From Eucalyptus grandis (taxonomy: Eukaryota; Streptophyta; Magnoliopsida; Myrtales; Myrtaceae): a DNA stretch of 64,000 bases. Both the position numbers and the translations under genes were made by a program. The notes beneath the pieces were generated by a model. That model was not told the DNA's origin. It made no database searches and saw only the letters and a program-made list of their open reading frames with translations. Below are positions 49,711-61,161 of the stretch, piece after piece. The stretch is taken from the NCBI RefSeq assembly GCF_016545825.1, contig NC_052612.1:42515738-42579737 (forward strand), given 5' to 3'. Each line of letters begins with the position of its first letter. Within the stretch, counting starts at the first letter, position 1.

Positions 49711-52495
49711 AGATGAAATTATGTTCATAACCAACCCTCTGTGCTTTCGTCTACAACAAACTGAGGGCACTAGAGAAGTAGAAATAGAGTACAGTCAAAT
49801 CGTATAAGAGTTGGCAAACGCCGATGCCAGTTGAGTGAATCTTCGTAGAGAGGAAGCAGGTCTGGATTTGTTAATGGATGAATTGTGGGAAGGAGAATTC
49901 CTACTCATATACCCGATTTCCAAGCTCAAGCATTGACAATTATTATGGAGCAACATTTGGAGGATGTCGACATCTTGAGAGGCGATAGAATTGTGTGCTT
50001 CTCTCAAAACACGGAGGTCGAGGTCAGACACACCTTGATCACCGGAGAATTGTAATAAGTTCTTTTTCGTTGTGTGATTTTCCATTGAAATTTCCATTTG
50101 CTTATTTAAAAATGTTTTACTTATTTATTGAATAGCGAATATTTTCTACTAAATGCCCTAACTAGGATAGAAAATGAGCTTAATGGGAATTAAATGGTGG
50201 GCCTGTGGCTGGAAATGGGGAGGTTGATGGGGGAATTGTGGGGGCTGATGTGAGGATTGGGGTCCTATATTGCTACTAGGGTGGCTAATGTGGGACTGTT
50301 GAGGATGTTGATATGGGGCTCCTAGATAGAGAAGCTTTAAAATGTATTTTACTTATGAGATGGATAACAAATAAAGACATGATGCTCCTATATATATAAG
50401 TACAAGGCTAACACAACCATAGATTTTCTTATTGATTTGATGGTAGAGATTACATCTACTCATTTACCCAACTATCCACATTTTATAAATTTACCATATT
50501 GTCCACCCTCATAAGAATTCTAGAATACTTGGGAAAACTCTAGGATTTGAGAGATAATTCATGAATCCATCATGGTCTTTCATATAGAAATCCTTTAGAT
50601 TATATCACTTTCTTGGACTGTGACATAATAGATATAATGTTAATAGATAGAACAACTAAATTGTAACATGAGTGATTAGTAAATTAGAAGTTTGAAATAT
50701 AGAGAATGGATTTCTCATAATATTGACACCTAAATTATGCATGTTTAATTACATAGAAAATTAAGGATTAATTTTTAATCTCTAAACAAAAAGAAATTTC
50801 ATTAAATTGAAAAGAATATAGATGTTAGAGAATTTTCATTAATATTTATAGAATTTATTAGAAAAATATTTTTAAAAAGCAAAAAAAGAAAAAGAAAAAA
50901 ATAACTACTTGATTGAAAAACGAGGCGGGGCCGGGCTGCCCCGGCCCCTTCTGTTCTTTCGTCTGGGCCAACCTAGGCTCTTTCTTTTCCCTCGAGGCCC
51001 GGCCCGTCCGTCCCTCTTTCTTTTCTTTACGGCCCGGCCCTCTTCTTTCTTTCTATCTTCCTATCCTTCCCTTACCCGACTGGAGGAACAATAAACACGA
51101 CGACCACGACGACAAGGGTAGAGCAGGGAGAGAGCGGCGTGATTTTCGAGTCGAGGCCAAACTAGTAAGGCAGCCGGCGGCGACAGACGCCATGCGCGTC
51201 CCGTCGGTGGCCGTTAAAAGGAGAGTGTTGAGAGAGAGAAAGAGGGCTCGGACAGAGAGAGCAACGGACGGAGAGAGAGTCCGAGAGAGAAAGCGGGTAG
51301 AGAAACTGAGAGTGAGGAATTTGTTCCGCTTGTCGGTGGCTCGCCTGAATCACCCTTGACCTTTGTCGAAAGCCAACTTGCTCGTTGTCGTTCGTCATAG
51401 CAAGCTCCCGAACCAGGTAGCTTCTCCCTCGCTTATTAAGTTTAAGAACGTGAGATCGAACCGGTGGGATTTTGGACAAATCGTACAAAACCCAAATTGA
51501 TTTGTTGCCGATAATGTTGATTTGGAACTTAATACGCTGGGTTTATGCCACGAACAACGTTAAATCCAAACCTGGAAGTGGTATTTCGAACCGCCTATCA
51601 ATCGTTTGACAAAATGCTTGAATGAAACTCCGAATAATATACGTATAATATATTTGTGTTGCACTCAGGTTGTCATAATATTGTTGCATTCTCACTGAAT
51701 CTGGGTTTCTCTTTGATTTTGTGACATATCATTTGATACGGGAGTCGGCCATGGATGAATATGTTCTCGCCGGATAATCCACAGTCCTCGCCGAAGAAGC
51801 CCGCGGTTGGGGTCGCCATAGTCAGTTCTACTTTTGTCTAGATGTGCTTTATTCATGTCTGGTTTTGTTGGAATGTCTTTCGTTTTGCAATGTGCTTTTT
51901 TGGCAACGTTGCCAGTGAAATCCGGCGTTAGTTGGAGTAGTGACGGGTGAAGAGGACTTGGTGACGGTCGGCGACGTAAGTCGATTAGAATTCTGGCATG
52001 AGTTAGTTCAATGAAGTTTCAATGTTGAGTTCGTCGGAGAAAAAGCCTTGGTGAAGAAGATCTTGCTGAGAGAGACCGCCCAAAGAAGAAGACGACGCAG
52101 AGCAAAAGAAAAGGGAGAAAAGAAATAAATAAATGAATAATCAGAGGAGAAACAAAAATTCGGATCAGGTGGCCAGGTCAAGGTGTCGTGGGTAAGGAAT
52201 AGAATGGGCCTTTTTTTAAGCATGTGGGCTGGATGGTTTTTAAAAGAAGACGGGCTTGAGCTGGCTTCTTTTGAGGGATATGGGCTTGTTACAGTTCTAG
52301 TCGAGTTGGGCTTTATTTAGTTTGAATTGTTGTAGAGGCTTAAACCCATCAAATTCAAGTCAGGCCATACTCGGACTGGGCCCTAGGGCCGGTCCAGGTT
52401 CAGATCCAACCCGGAGCGATAAGGTTCGGGTCAGATCAACAATCGGACCGGGTTCTTTGACCCGAATCGAGTCCCATTTTTCAAAGGATTAATAC
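49711..52495. other. Intergenic interval, repeat-derived, no supported gene
   Basis: A GC-rich patch at 50920-51350 gives only low-complexity frames. A stretch at about 50340-50650 resembles an LTR but lacks clear ends. At 52380-52470 there is degenerate GGTCGGGTC-type sequence of the kind found in the hAT element at 55.9 kb. Confidence 0.4.
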
Positions 52496-52999
52496 CTTAA
52501 AAAACTCCAAATTAGTACTGACAAATTTATTAAAAACTGTTTTTTTGACCATGAAAAACCATAAATTGGTACACTTGTGACAAATTTGCCTTGACTAACC
52601 ATAAAAAATCTTTTTTTTTTGGTAAAGAACTGACCATAAAAAATCTTAATTGGTACATTAATAAAAAATTTACCTCAAATTAATTTATTTAATCGCCAAA
52701 ACCCTAAATTGGTACATTTATGACAAATAAACCCCCCGTTAAATTGGATTAATACTACCAAAAAAGAAATCACAAAAATTGTAAACTGTGACAAACGGAG
52801 AGGAAAATCTCAAACTGGTATACTAGTCAACTGTCATGTGTTATTTAACTTAATAATTTGACAATAATATTAAATGGAAACTAATATGGGATAAATTTAT
52901 CAAATGTGTACAAGTTTTGGGTTTTTGGTGGTCAAAAAATTAGTTTGGGATAAATTTGTCATAAATGTACAAGTTTGAGGTTTTTCAGGGTATTAACCC
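52496..52999. mobile_element. Second near-complete copy of the GGGTTAATACC-end MITE family
   Basis: The left end GGATTAATACCTTAAAAAAC and the reverse complement of the right end GGGTTAATACCCTGAAAAAC are inverted repeats. At 504 bp it is longer than the 15505-15870 copy because internal ACCATAAAAAATC/GGTACA units are repeated more often. Flanking 9-mers TTTTTCAAA and TTTCCAGAA are only loosely alike, so the insertion is old. Confidence 0.75.
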
Positions 53000-53857
53000 T
53001 TTCCAGAATTAAAAACATTCAAAAATTAATTAAAAGCATTGGGTGTGTGCCCACTTATGTTCATATGTTGATTCTTTGGTTGTTATAGAGGGAGACACTT
53101 CATCCATTTTCTTTGGCTAACACCCACCCCATGAAATGTTCATTGATTTATGAATCTCCAAGAAGTTGTAGTTCCACACCTATTTCCAAAAGGCAGGCTC
53201 TTCAGCTACATTGAGCTGCAGTAAAATAAATGAATAAATTACGTCGAAGAGAAAATCTTTGAGATAAGCTGGGATTCATGGACTAAATGCAAAACTTCCC
53301 ATGGTAATTCAGAATGAGAAATAGCTTTCATTAGAAATGCAGGTAGAGGAAGGTTTCCTCGTATGATGGAACATTATTAGTTCCAATTGATTCCTTCCTT
53401 GATTTGGAAGGGCTTGTGGAGTAATTTTCTAGGTTTATACTGAATCCTATGCCTGCACTAGCTAAATTTATTTATAGGAATCAGTGTAAGAGAGACCTGA
53501 TAAGGAAATTTATGCAAGTTCAATGACTTGATTACGTAATTCAAATGGACAAGGACTTGATTGGAAAAATTGCATAACTTCAGGTACAAAAGGAAAAATT
53601 TTACCTTTTGTTTTCGAGATGGAAGTCATTAGTTGGCTTTACTCATTGAACAAAGGAAATGTGATTCATTACACCTCTTGCTCCACTTCTTCTTCCACCA
53701 GACGAAGGCTGTTTGCCCGGGCTTAATTCACCTTAATAGCCAGTGCCCTTGTCAGCCGAGGAAACGGGCAGAATTGCATTCAGATGCAACGTAGAAATTC
53801 TAGATGTCGGACTAAATTTCCCAAGAAAGTTCGAGGTACCAAGAGGGGAAACCGCTT

Positions 53858-54008
53858 ATGGAAGAAACAAAAGCGACCGAGACGACTGACTTGTTGGAGT
53901 CATCGCTCTGTGTAAAGGATTGGTGGGACATAACGAGTATGATATACAGTTCTCCACAAAACGCGTGGAACCCCACTAGGCTTGTTTTATTGGCTTTGGC
54001 AAGTGCAG
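53858..54008 (+). other. Candidate upstream coding exon of the SERK-like kinase
   Basis: An open stretch of 50 codons starting MEETKATETTDLLE ends at a good donor (GCAG|GTGCGT at 54008/54009). An acceptor TTTCAG ends at 54190. Joining them reads in frame through EERRT into the kinase start at 54205. The segment contains a short hydrophobic run (LVLLALASA). The homologous DNA in the copy at 59.6 kb keeps the donor but not the start codon or frame, so coding status is uncertain. Confidence 0.35.
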
Positions 54009-54204
54009 GTGCGTGCTTCGTTCTAGGATTTCACTGGGAAGCATCCTTCTGCAGGCATGACAGGAACATCCAGATTCAGCTCAGGCTCACCTCTGCAGCA
54101 GAAAACTCTTCTTCCTTCCTCCTGTTCCCGTTCGTGAGAAGATTAATTCGAGCAATCCGAGCTTAATTTCCAAGGAGTGTGGTGTTTCAGAAGAGCGAAG
54201 AACC

Positions 54205-55491
54205 ATGGTCTTCAAGTTTTATTCTGTCGTTCTGACCGAAGATCCCCCCGATTTTGAACCGCAATCGCCGCTGGCTTCTCGGACATCAAAGATTTGTCTG
54301 ACGCTTAATCGTGCTGGCTGCAGTTTCATCAAAGCTGTAACATCCCGCCAGGTCGCTGCTGGTGCTTCTCTGCGCTTGGCCAATTCAGCTTCCAAGTTTG
54401 GTTGCTGGAGGCCGAGCGAATCTTTCCAATGTCCAGAGGAAGGACGCCTTAAAAGGTTTACTTTCCGCGAGCTGAAGGTCGCTACCAACAATTTCAGTGA
54501 GACAAAGAAGGTGGGTGAGGGTGGGTTCGCTTGTGTGTACGAAGGAGTCCTGGGGGACGGCTCCGGAGTGGCAATAAAGAGACTCAAAGAACGATTGACG
54601 TTCCATGCTGAAGTGAAATTGGGGACCATGAGCTGGCATCGGAATCTGATTCCAGTTCACGGCTTTTGTCGGTCATCAAAACATGGAGAATACGCCCTCG
54701 TGTACCCTTTCATGGTGAACGGAAGCCTAGCCTCCTTCTTAAGAGGACAGTCAACAGAGAAGTCCCCACTTGATTGGCCCACTAGGAAGAAGATAGCAAT
54801 TGGAGCAGCGAGAGGTATTTCCCATTTGCATGATCTGAGGATAATTCACAGGGACATTAAACCCCATAATATACTGTTGGATGAGGACTTCGAGGCTCGT
54901 ATCGTAGATTTTGGGTTGGCCTTGTTCATGGACGAGCACAAAGAGAAGCCTGTTTTCGAAGGAGAACCCAGCGGTGAAGACGCTTGTTTTACCGACTGCA
55001 TAATGGGAACGATTGGTTACATAGATGCAGAGACAGCTTTTTGGGGCAGATATTCTGTAAAGAGCGATGTTTATGGGTTTGGCATGACGCTTCTTGAACT
55101 GATAAGCGGTCGAAGAGCTTGCCAAACAACCTGCCTTGACGGAGACAAACTGGCGCTGCCTGAATTGGCACGTGCCCTTCTGAAGAACGAACAGCTGGAA
55201 ACGATAATTGATACCGACATGCCCGGGGGCTATGACGGGAGTGAAGTCGAGAAAGCCATTCGTCTGGCTCTGCTTTGCACGCAACTCGACCGCACAAGAC
55301 GACCTTATATGGCTGAAGCAGTCCTATTTCTCGAAGGAATTATTAGCTTGGAGAAAAGATGGGAGAAGTATGACCAGGATGAATTAGAGAAGTCTGTACG
55401 CGGAGGTGAATTATCTGGCCTAACATATCTCTCGACTTGGTCTGTCTCTACTTCTTGTTCAGGGGAAGATGAATCACCTGGTCCTAGATGA
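54205..55491 (+). CDS. SERK-derived protein kinase lacking the LRR ectodomain
   Basis: A single uninterrupted frame of 428 residues. The kinase domain (about 85-350) is closest to the LRR-II receptor kinases SERK/BAK1: LKRFTFRELKVATNNFS at 82-98, then the DWPTRKKIAIGAARG stretch and an LLCTQ motif. The Gly loop GEGGFACV is at 104-111, the beta-3 Lys is K125, the helix C Glu is probably E136, HRD is at 215-217 and DFG at 235-237. All are present, so catalysis is possible. The segment between K125 and E136 is shorter than in SERK, the activation segment is longer, and the APE motif reads DAE. The first 80 residues resemble a degenerate SERK juxtamembrane region (LTEDPPDFEP), and the end (SPGPR) recalls the SERK terminus SGPR. 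There is no LRR region or clear membrane span from this start. The ATG (MVFKF) is shared by all four copies. It is a tandem family member, and its expression and target are unknown. Confidence 0.8.
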   Translation: MVFKFYSVVLTEDPPDFEPQSPLASRTSKICLTLNRAGCSFIKAVTSRQVAAGASLRLANSASKFGCWRPSESFQCPEEGRLKRFTFRELKVATNNFSETKKVGEGGFACVYEGVLGDGSGVAIKRLKERLTFHAEVKLGTMSWHRNLIPVHGFCRSSKHGEYALVYPFMVNGSLASFLRGQSTEKSPLDWPTRKKIAIGAARGISHLHDLRIIHRDIKPHNILLDEDFEARIVDFGLALFMDEHKEKPVFEGEPSGEDACFTDCIMGTIGYIDAETAFWGRYSVKSDVYGFGMTLLELISGRRACQTTCLDGDKLALPELARALLKNEQLETIIDTDMPGGYDGSEVEKAIRLALLCTQLDRTRRPYMAEAVLFLEGIISLEKRWEKYDQDELEKSVRGGELSGLTYLSTWSVSTSCSGEDESPGPR

Positions 55492-55899
55492 TCCTTTCAA
55501 GACCGTGTTGCTCGAGATTCACTCGTGAGATTGTGGCTACCTCAGCTTGAGCACTATACTAGATACCGATGAATCTTTTTTTGTTTAGTTCGAGTGTATT
55601 CATTTATTTCATTTCATCTAATAGATAATATTCTTGTTATGTTTTACCTTAAATTTGATTTCATTTTTTTTTTTTTTTATCAAAGCCCACCAAATATTGA
55701 GATTAGCTTGACCAAAAAAATTCGATCTAAATGAGAATATTTTGTTGCTTAGACATCTTTTATAACTAGAATGTAACAAACTAAAATAGGGCTCTTCACC
55801 TTTTAATCCTCTTCTCCTGCCAAAATATTGACAATGAAAAGAACAACCGGTAAATTTAAGATCTTCATCGGATAAGTGCGATTTGAGCTCATGCCCTGC
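55492..55899. other. 3' region of the kinase gene
   Basis: The first 100 bases match the 3' flank of the broken copy (61162-61260), so they belong to the duplicated unit. A T-tract lies at about 55665-55679. The 8-base hAT target duplication TGCCCTGC occupies 55892-55899. Confidence 0.55.
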
Positions 55900-56856
55900 T
55901 AGAGGTGTTAAAATGGGTCATAAACCCATTTATGACCCATTTAAATCTTAAATGGGTCACTTGTTTATAACAAAAGATAGTTAAATGGGTTTCAAAATTA
56001 AAGGTTTAAGATAGGTGGGTCTTAAGTGGGTTTTAAATGGGTTGGGTTGAAAACTCATTTTCAATAAAAACATTATAATCCCTCCCTCTCTCTTTTAACT
56101 TTAAAAAAATCGAAATTATAATTTTTTTTATTTTCTCTTTTCTTTTTCTTCCTTTTTAATCTTTTTTTTTTTTTTTATCTTTCTCCTTCCTCCTTTCGGT
56201 CGCCCGGCACGCGATGGCCGGCGACCGGCTAGGCGAGCCTCGAGCTCGCCGGATTTGGCGAGGCTTGAGCCTTGCTTGATTTGACGAGCCTCGCCGATCC
56301 GGCGAGCCTCGCCGACGCCAGTGTGAGCTCGAGGCTCGCCCGGGCCTGGTCGCCGCCGTCGTGAGTGGCGGCCGACCAAAGAAGAAGAAGAAGGAGAAGA
56401 AAAAATAGAAAAGAAAAAGGAAAAAAAGAAAAGAAAAAGAGAAAAGAAAAAAGAAAATTATATTTTAAAAATAAAATAAAAATAATTAAAAATTTAATTT
56501 TTTTAAAAATAAATTAAATTTCGATTTTTTTAAAATAATTATTTTAAAATTTATAAAAATTGTCCATTAAATTTGTATTGTATAAAACTATTTTAGCAAT
56601 ACAATTTAAAAAAAATAATATATATAAAAGCTTGGAAGTATTTTAATAATATAATATTTAAAAAAACATAGGAATAAGTTTTTCTAAATTTGTTAAATAT
56701 GAAAATATTTTATTAATATGAGTTGGTCGGGTCGGGTCGGGTTTGGGTTGAAAAATTTACATTAAGCATAAATAGATCATAAATGGGTTAATGGGTCAAT
56801 TTGGGTCGGACCATTAATGACCCGACCCGATCCGACCCACCCATTTAACGGCTCTA
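55900..56856. mobile_element. Non-autonomous hAT-type element, 957 bp
   Basis: The element starts TAGAGGTGTTAAAATGGGT and ends in the reverse complement of TAGAGCCGTTAAATGGGTGG. It is flanked by the perfect 8-base duplication TGCCCTGC (55892-55899 and 56857-56864), as expected for hAT transposition. Subterminal blocks repeat AAATGGGT and GGGTCGGGTCGG motifs. The centre (about 56190-56380) is a GC-rich block of GAGCCTCG/CGAGCTCG motifs set in AT-rich DNA. No transposase is encoded. Confidence 0.88.
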
Positions 56857-56864
56857 TGCCCTGC

Positions 56865-58078
56865 TAAAAGATTTACTCAAGTTCCCGGCTCATGGCTTTG
56901 AAGAAGAAAGTTCAAGGGAAGCTGGGATTTTCGCTCCTTCAAATTTACTATCTAATCTAAACCTTCTCGAATAAAATTTATTATTATGAACTTTTCTGGT
57001 CGGAAAATAAAATTTATTATTTAGACTGCATTTTGTGTACTTGCTCACAAAACAAACGTTCTTTTCTATTTAATAACGTAATCTCAACTTATATATCTCT
57101 TTTTTTGTTTGTAATGTGCGCCTTTTTGTTCTCCATCTTCTCTCTCATTCTGCGGCTTCTCTCGCATTCGTCTCACCACCTTCGTCAAATTTCCTCGCCT
57201 CTTTCTCCAATGATTACACCACTCAAAGCTTCGATCATGCGCACCTTCCTTCGCATCTTTTGATCTCGGGGTGGTGGTTCTCTGATGGCTCGAGTTGCGA
57301 CTTTATTTCCTTCTAATTTTTGCACTCATTCGCATTTGCTTTTTCCAACTTTCTGCGTGCATGTCGACGATAATCGCGGAATGATGTTCGTGATGAAAAT
57401 GGTGGCGTGAAGTTACAGCTGCAGATCGTCAAGAAACGTCGAGCAGTCTCATTTGAAACCTAAACTGAGAAAATTAGGATAGCCCAGATCAAATCCCGTA
57501 AGCCATTCGACAAGTCCAATGGTTGGTTTTTCCGTTTAGCAGAAACAGATGTCCATGGGGTGATTTCTCCTGCTTTGTCAAGAACTTTTTGCGTCAAGGG
57601 AAATGAATCCAAATCTTGAGATGGGGAGATCAGAAATAGTTTATGAGACTGTGTCAAGATTGTTCCTTTGGTCATATCAAAATATGGATTCTCGGCGAAG
57701 GGTGGCGTCCTGATTCACCACATCCATTTTGTGGACGTTTCATTCATAAACAGAAGGCCAGGCAAAAGATTTCAGAGCATGTGTTGAGCATTTGAGTGGT
57801 GCGGATATGATCATGTGAGTCTCAACGCAGAGGGACAGCGCTTTTGCCCAAAGAAAAAGGAAAATAAAGAGCGGGATGGTTCACTACGTCGTCTTCAATT
57901 TGCAGCTCAGCAGAAGAAAATGGCAAGGGCCCAACAAATCGAGAAAGACAAGCTAAGAATTGCTGGTTTAATCTTTCCGTGCTCACCTACAGATACAACG
58001 TTAATGTTCTCAATATCTATGCGACGGGTTTGAGTAATCTGAGCTTCAAATTTCCTTCAGAAGTCCAAAAGCCAAACC
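56865..58078. other. Intergenic DNA before the second kinase copy
   Basis: No gene is recognised. The last 60 bases (from about 58028) match the DNA just before the kinase start at the right window edge, including a splice-acceptor-like TTCCTTCAG that ends 18 bases before the ATG. Confidence 0.45.
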
Positions 58079-58620
58079 ATGGTCTTCAAATTCGACACTG
58101 TTGATCTCACTGAAGACCCTGCCAATTGTGACTCAGACTCCCATATGCTTCTCGATCATCGACGATTATTCGGCTGAGCAACAACTCCACAGAACGATTA
58201 ACTGGGAGGAAGAGAAGGGTGTTTCCAAGGAAGCCAATTTCTTTAGCCTCAGCTTTCTTAGCACCGAAACAGGCTAGACATAAGATTATCTCGATCCAGA
58301 GTACTCCAACAGTGGGAAGTGTTCAGTGAAGAGCGATATCTATAGTTGTGGGGTGATCTTCTCGAGCTCATCAGCGGTTCTCCAGGGCTGCTGCTGCCTG
58401 AATGGGCAGGCGTGCTTTTTAAAGATAAAGAGTTGGAAAGGTTAATCGATGCTGACATAAGGAGTGGGCATAAGGAAAGCAAAGTCAAGAAAACCATTCT
58501 GCTAGCTCTACTTTGTGCGTAACTTGACCAGAAAGACAATCTAATATGGTGGAAGTAGTCCAAATTATTGAAGGGGCTATTAGCTCGGGGAGGTGGGAGG
58601 AGTACCAAAATGATGGCAGC
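58079..58620 (+). pseudogene. Broken SERK-like kinase, internally deleted
   Basis: It begins MVFKFDTVDLTEDP, like the open copy, but stops after about 32 codons. The N-lobe is missing. Downstream are remnants of the C-lobe in shifting frames: a VKSDIYS block near 58325, then LFKDKELERLIDADI near 58420 and LLALLCA followed by a stop near 58500-58520. Several frameshifts, a stop and the lost ATP-binding region make it a pseudogene. Confidence 0.85.
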
Positions 58621-58814
58621 CCAAACTTTCATATTAACATGGCGGACTCTGCATCTTCTCTTCGTCACAGAGACTTATCAATACCACATCCCCTTAATAG
58701 TTCCATGGAGTTGTTGCTAGGCTGAAAGATCGCCGATGAGAGTGTTCTGATCCCGAGAATTACATCACTTCTATTGTATCCTGGACAATGATTGTGCTGC
58801 TTTTATGCTTTTCC

Positions 58815-59600
58815 ACATATGTTCATTTGTTCATTCTTTGGTTGTTATGCAGCGAGACACTTCATCCATTTTCTTTGGCTAACACCCACCCCATGATATG
58901 TTCAATGATTAATGAATCTCCAAGATGTTGTACTTCCGCACCTGTTTCTAAAAGGCAGCCTGTTGGGCTAGATTGAGCTGAATAAAAAAATAAGTAACTC
59001 TGTCAAAGGGAAAATCATTGAGATAAGCTAGGATTCATGGACTCAATACAAAAGTTCCCATGGTAATTCAGAACTACCATAGCTTTCATTAGAAATGCAG
59101 CTAGAGATAGGTTTCCTCATATGAAGTAACATTATTAGTTCCATTTGATTCCTTCCTTGATTTGGAAGGGCTTATGGAACAATTTCCTGGGTTTATACTG
59201 AATCTGCACTAATTGATTGGAATCGGTGTAAGAGAGAATTAATAAGGAAATTTATGCAAGTTCAATGACTTGATTAGACAAGTCAAACGTACAAGGACTT
59301 GATTGGAAAAAAGAGCATAACTTCAGTAACAAAAGTAAATTTTTTACCTTTCGTTTTCGATATGGAAGTCATTAGTTGGCGTTACTCATGGAACAAAGGA
59401 ATGTGATTCTTTACACCTCTTGCTCCAGTTGTTCTTCAACCAGATGAAGGTGGTTTGACTGGGATTATAATTCACCTTAATAGCTGTTGTCGGTGTCAGC
59501 CGAGGAAATGGGCTGAATTGAATTCAGACGCAACACAAAAATTCTATATATTGGACTAAATTTCCTAAGGAAGTTCGGTCCCAAGAGGGGAAATAGCTTT
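58815..59600. repeat. Upstream half of a segmental duplication (with 53055-53850)
   Basis: The sequence follows 53055-53850 almost in parallel, for example GACACTTCATCCATTTTC, TTGGCTAACACCCACCCC and ATTGAGATAAGCTNGGATTC-type phrases in the same order. It is the 5' flank of the duplicated kinase unit. Confidence 0.85.
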
Positions 59601-59955
59601 GGGGAGAAGCGAAAGCCACCAAGATGACTGAGTTGTTGGAGTCATCTCTCTGTGCAAAGGGTTGGTGGGAGATAACAAGCATGATATGCAATTCTCCACA
59701 AAACGTGTGGAACCCCACTAGGCTTAATTTCATTGGATTTGATAAGAGCAGGTGTGTGCTTCGTTCTAGGATTTTACTAAGAGGCATCCTGTGCAGGCAT
59801 GACAGACCACCAAAATATAGAAGCGTGAATATCCAGACTCAGCTCAGGCTCATCTCTGCAGCTCTTATTCCTTCCTTCTTCTGTTCCCGTTTGCAAAAAA
59901 ATAAATTCGAGCAATCCGAGCTTAATTTCAGTGGTGTTTTAGAAGGTGAAGAACC

Positions 59956-61161
59956 ATGACCTTCAAGTTTTCAATGATCTATCTCACTGAAGATCCTCCC
60001 AATTTTGATCTGCATTTGCCGCCTGCTTCTCAGTCATTGACGATTTTCTGCCACTTGATCCTGCTGGCTGCAGTTTCATCAAATCTATAACATCCTGCCG
60101 GTCTCTGCCAGAGCTTCTCTACGCCAGCTTCCAACTTTGGTTGCTGGAGGCCAAGCGAATTGATCCCGTGTCCTGAGGAAAGACGCCTTAAAAGGTTCAC
60201 TGTCCACAAGCTGAAGGTCGCTACCAACAACTTCAGTGAGACAAAGAAGGTGGGTGAGGGTGGGTTCAGTTGTGTGTACGAAGGACTCTTCGGGGACGGC
60301 TCCAGGGTGGCGATAAAAAGACTCACTAGACATCCCGCTCTGGGATTGATACTCCGTGCCGAAGCAAAATTGGGGAACATGATTGGCATCGGAATCTGCT
60401 TCCCGTTCATGGCTTTTGTTCATCATCGAAACATGGAGAATACACCCTCGTGTACACTTTCATGGTGAACGGAAGCCTATACTCCCTTTTAAGAGGACAG
60501 TCAACGGAGAAGTACCCACTCGATTGATCCACGAGGAAGAAGATAGCAATTGGAGCAGCGAGAGGGATTTCCCATTTGCATGATCTGAGGATAAATCACA
60601 GGGACGTTAAACCGCGCTAATATACTGTTGGATGAAGACTTTGAGGCTCGTATTGGAGATTTTGGGTTGGCCTTGTTCATGGACGATTACAAAGAGAAGG
60701 CTGTTTCCGAAGGAGAACCCAATGGTGGAGACGCTTATTTCATGTCCAGCACAGTATGGACAATTGGTTACCAGGATCTAGGGAGCTTTACCGGAAGATA
60801 CTCAGTAAAAAGCGATGTTTATGGGTTTGGCATGACGCTTCTTGAAATCATAAGCCCTCGAAGAGTTTGTGAAACAACCTGCCTCGATGGAAATGAACTG
60901 GTGCTGCCTCAATTGGCGCATGCCCTTCTAAAGAACGAAAAGCTGGAACTGCTAGTTCATACCAACATGCCGGGTGGCTATAACGAGGGTGGAGTCGAGA
61001 AAACTGTTCGCCTCGCTCTACTTTGCACACAATTCAGCCCCAAAAAACGAACTTATATGGCTGAGTCCTATTTCTTGAAGGAATCATTAGCTTGGAGAAA
61101 AGATGGGAGGAGTATCAAACTGATGCCACGACGCAATCTGGGAAACCAAACTTGGATTTAG
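59956..61161 (+). pseudogene. Broken SERK-like kinase, full length but frameshifted
   Basis: The DNA aligns with the open copy (54205-55491) along its length. The start reads MTFKFSMIYLTEDPP and stops at about 60093. The N-lobe reopens at 60160 with GEGGFSCVYEG and VAIKRL, then loses one base near 60383. A TGG-to-TGA change occurs near 60527, one extra base lies near 60616 after HRD, and a 4-base loss near 61064 breaks the C-terminal end. The C-lobe 60628-61060 is open (IGDFGLALFMD, VKSDVYGFGM) but has Trp in place of the conserved Gly in GTIGY. Enough lesions are present to call it non-functional. Confidence 0.88.

Noticed and set aside
49795..50097. 100-codon minus-strand frame (MEISMENHTTKKNLLQ...)
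   Set aside because: A faint leucine-rich look only, with no consensus LRR and no neighbouring resistance-gene domains.
50913..51359. 148-codon plus-strand frame in a GC-rich patch
   Set aside because: Composition is low-complexity (Phe/Leu/Pro, then Arg/Glu) and overlaps simple repeats.
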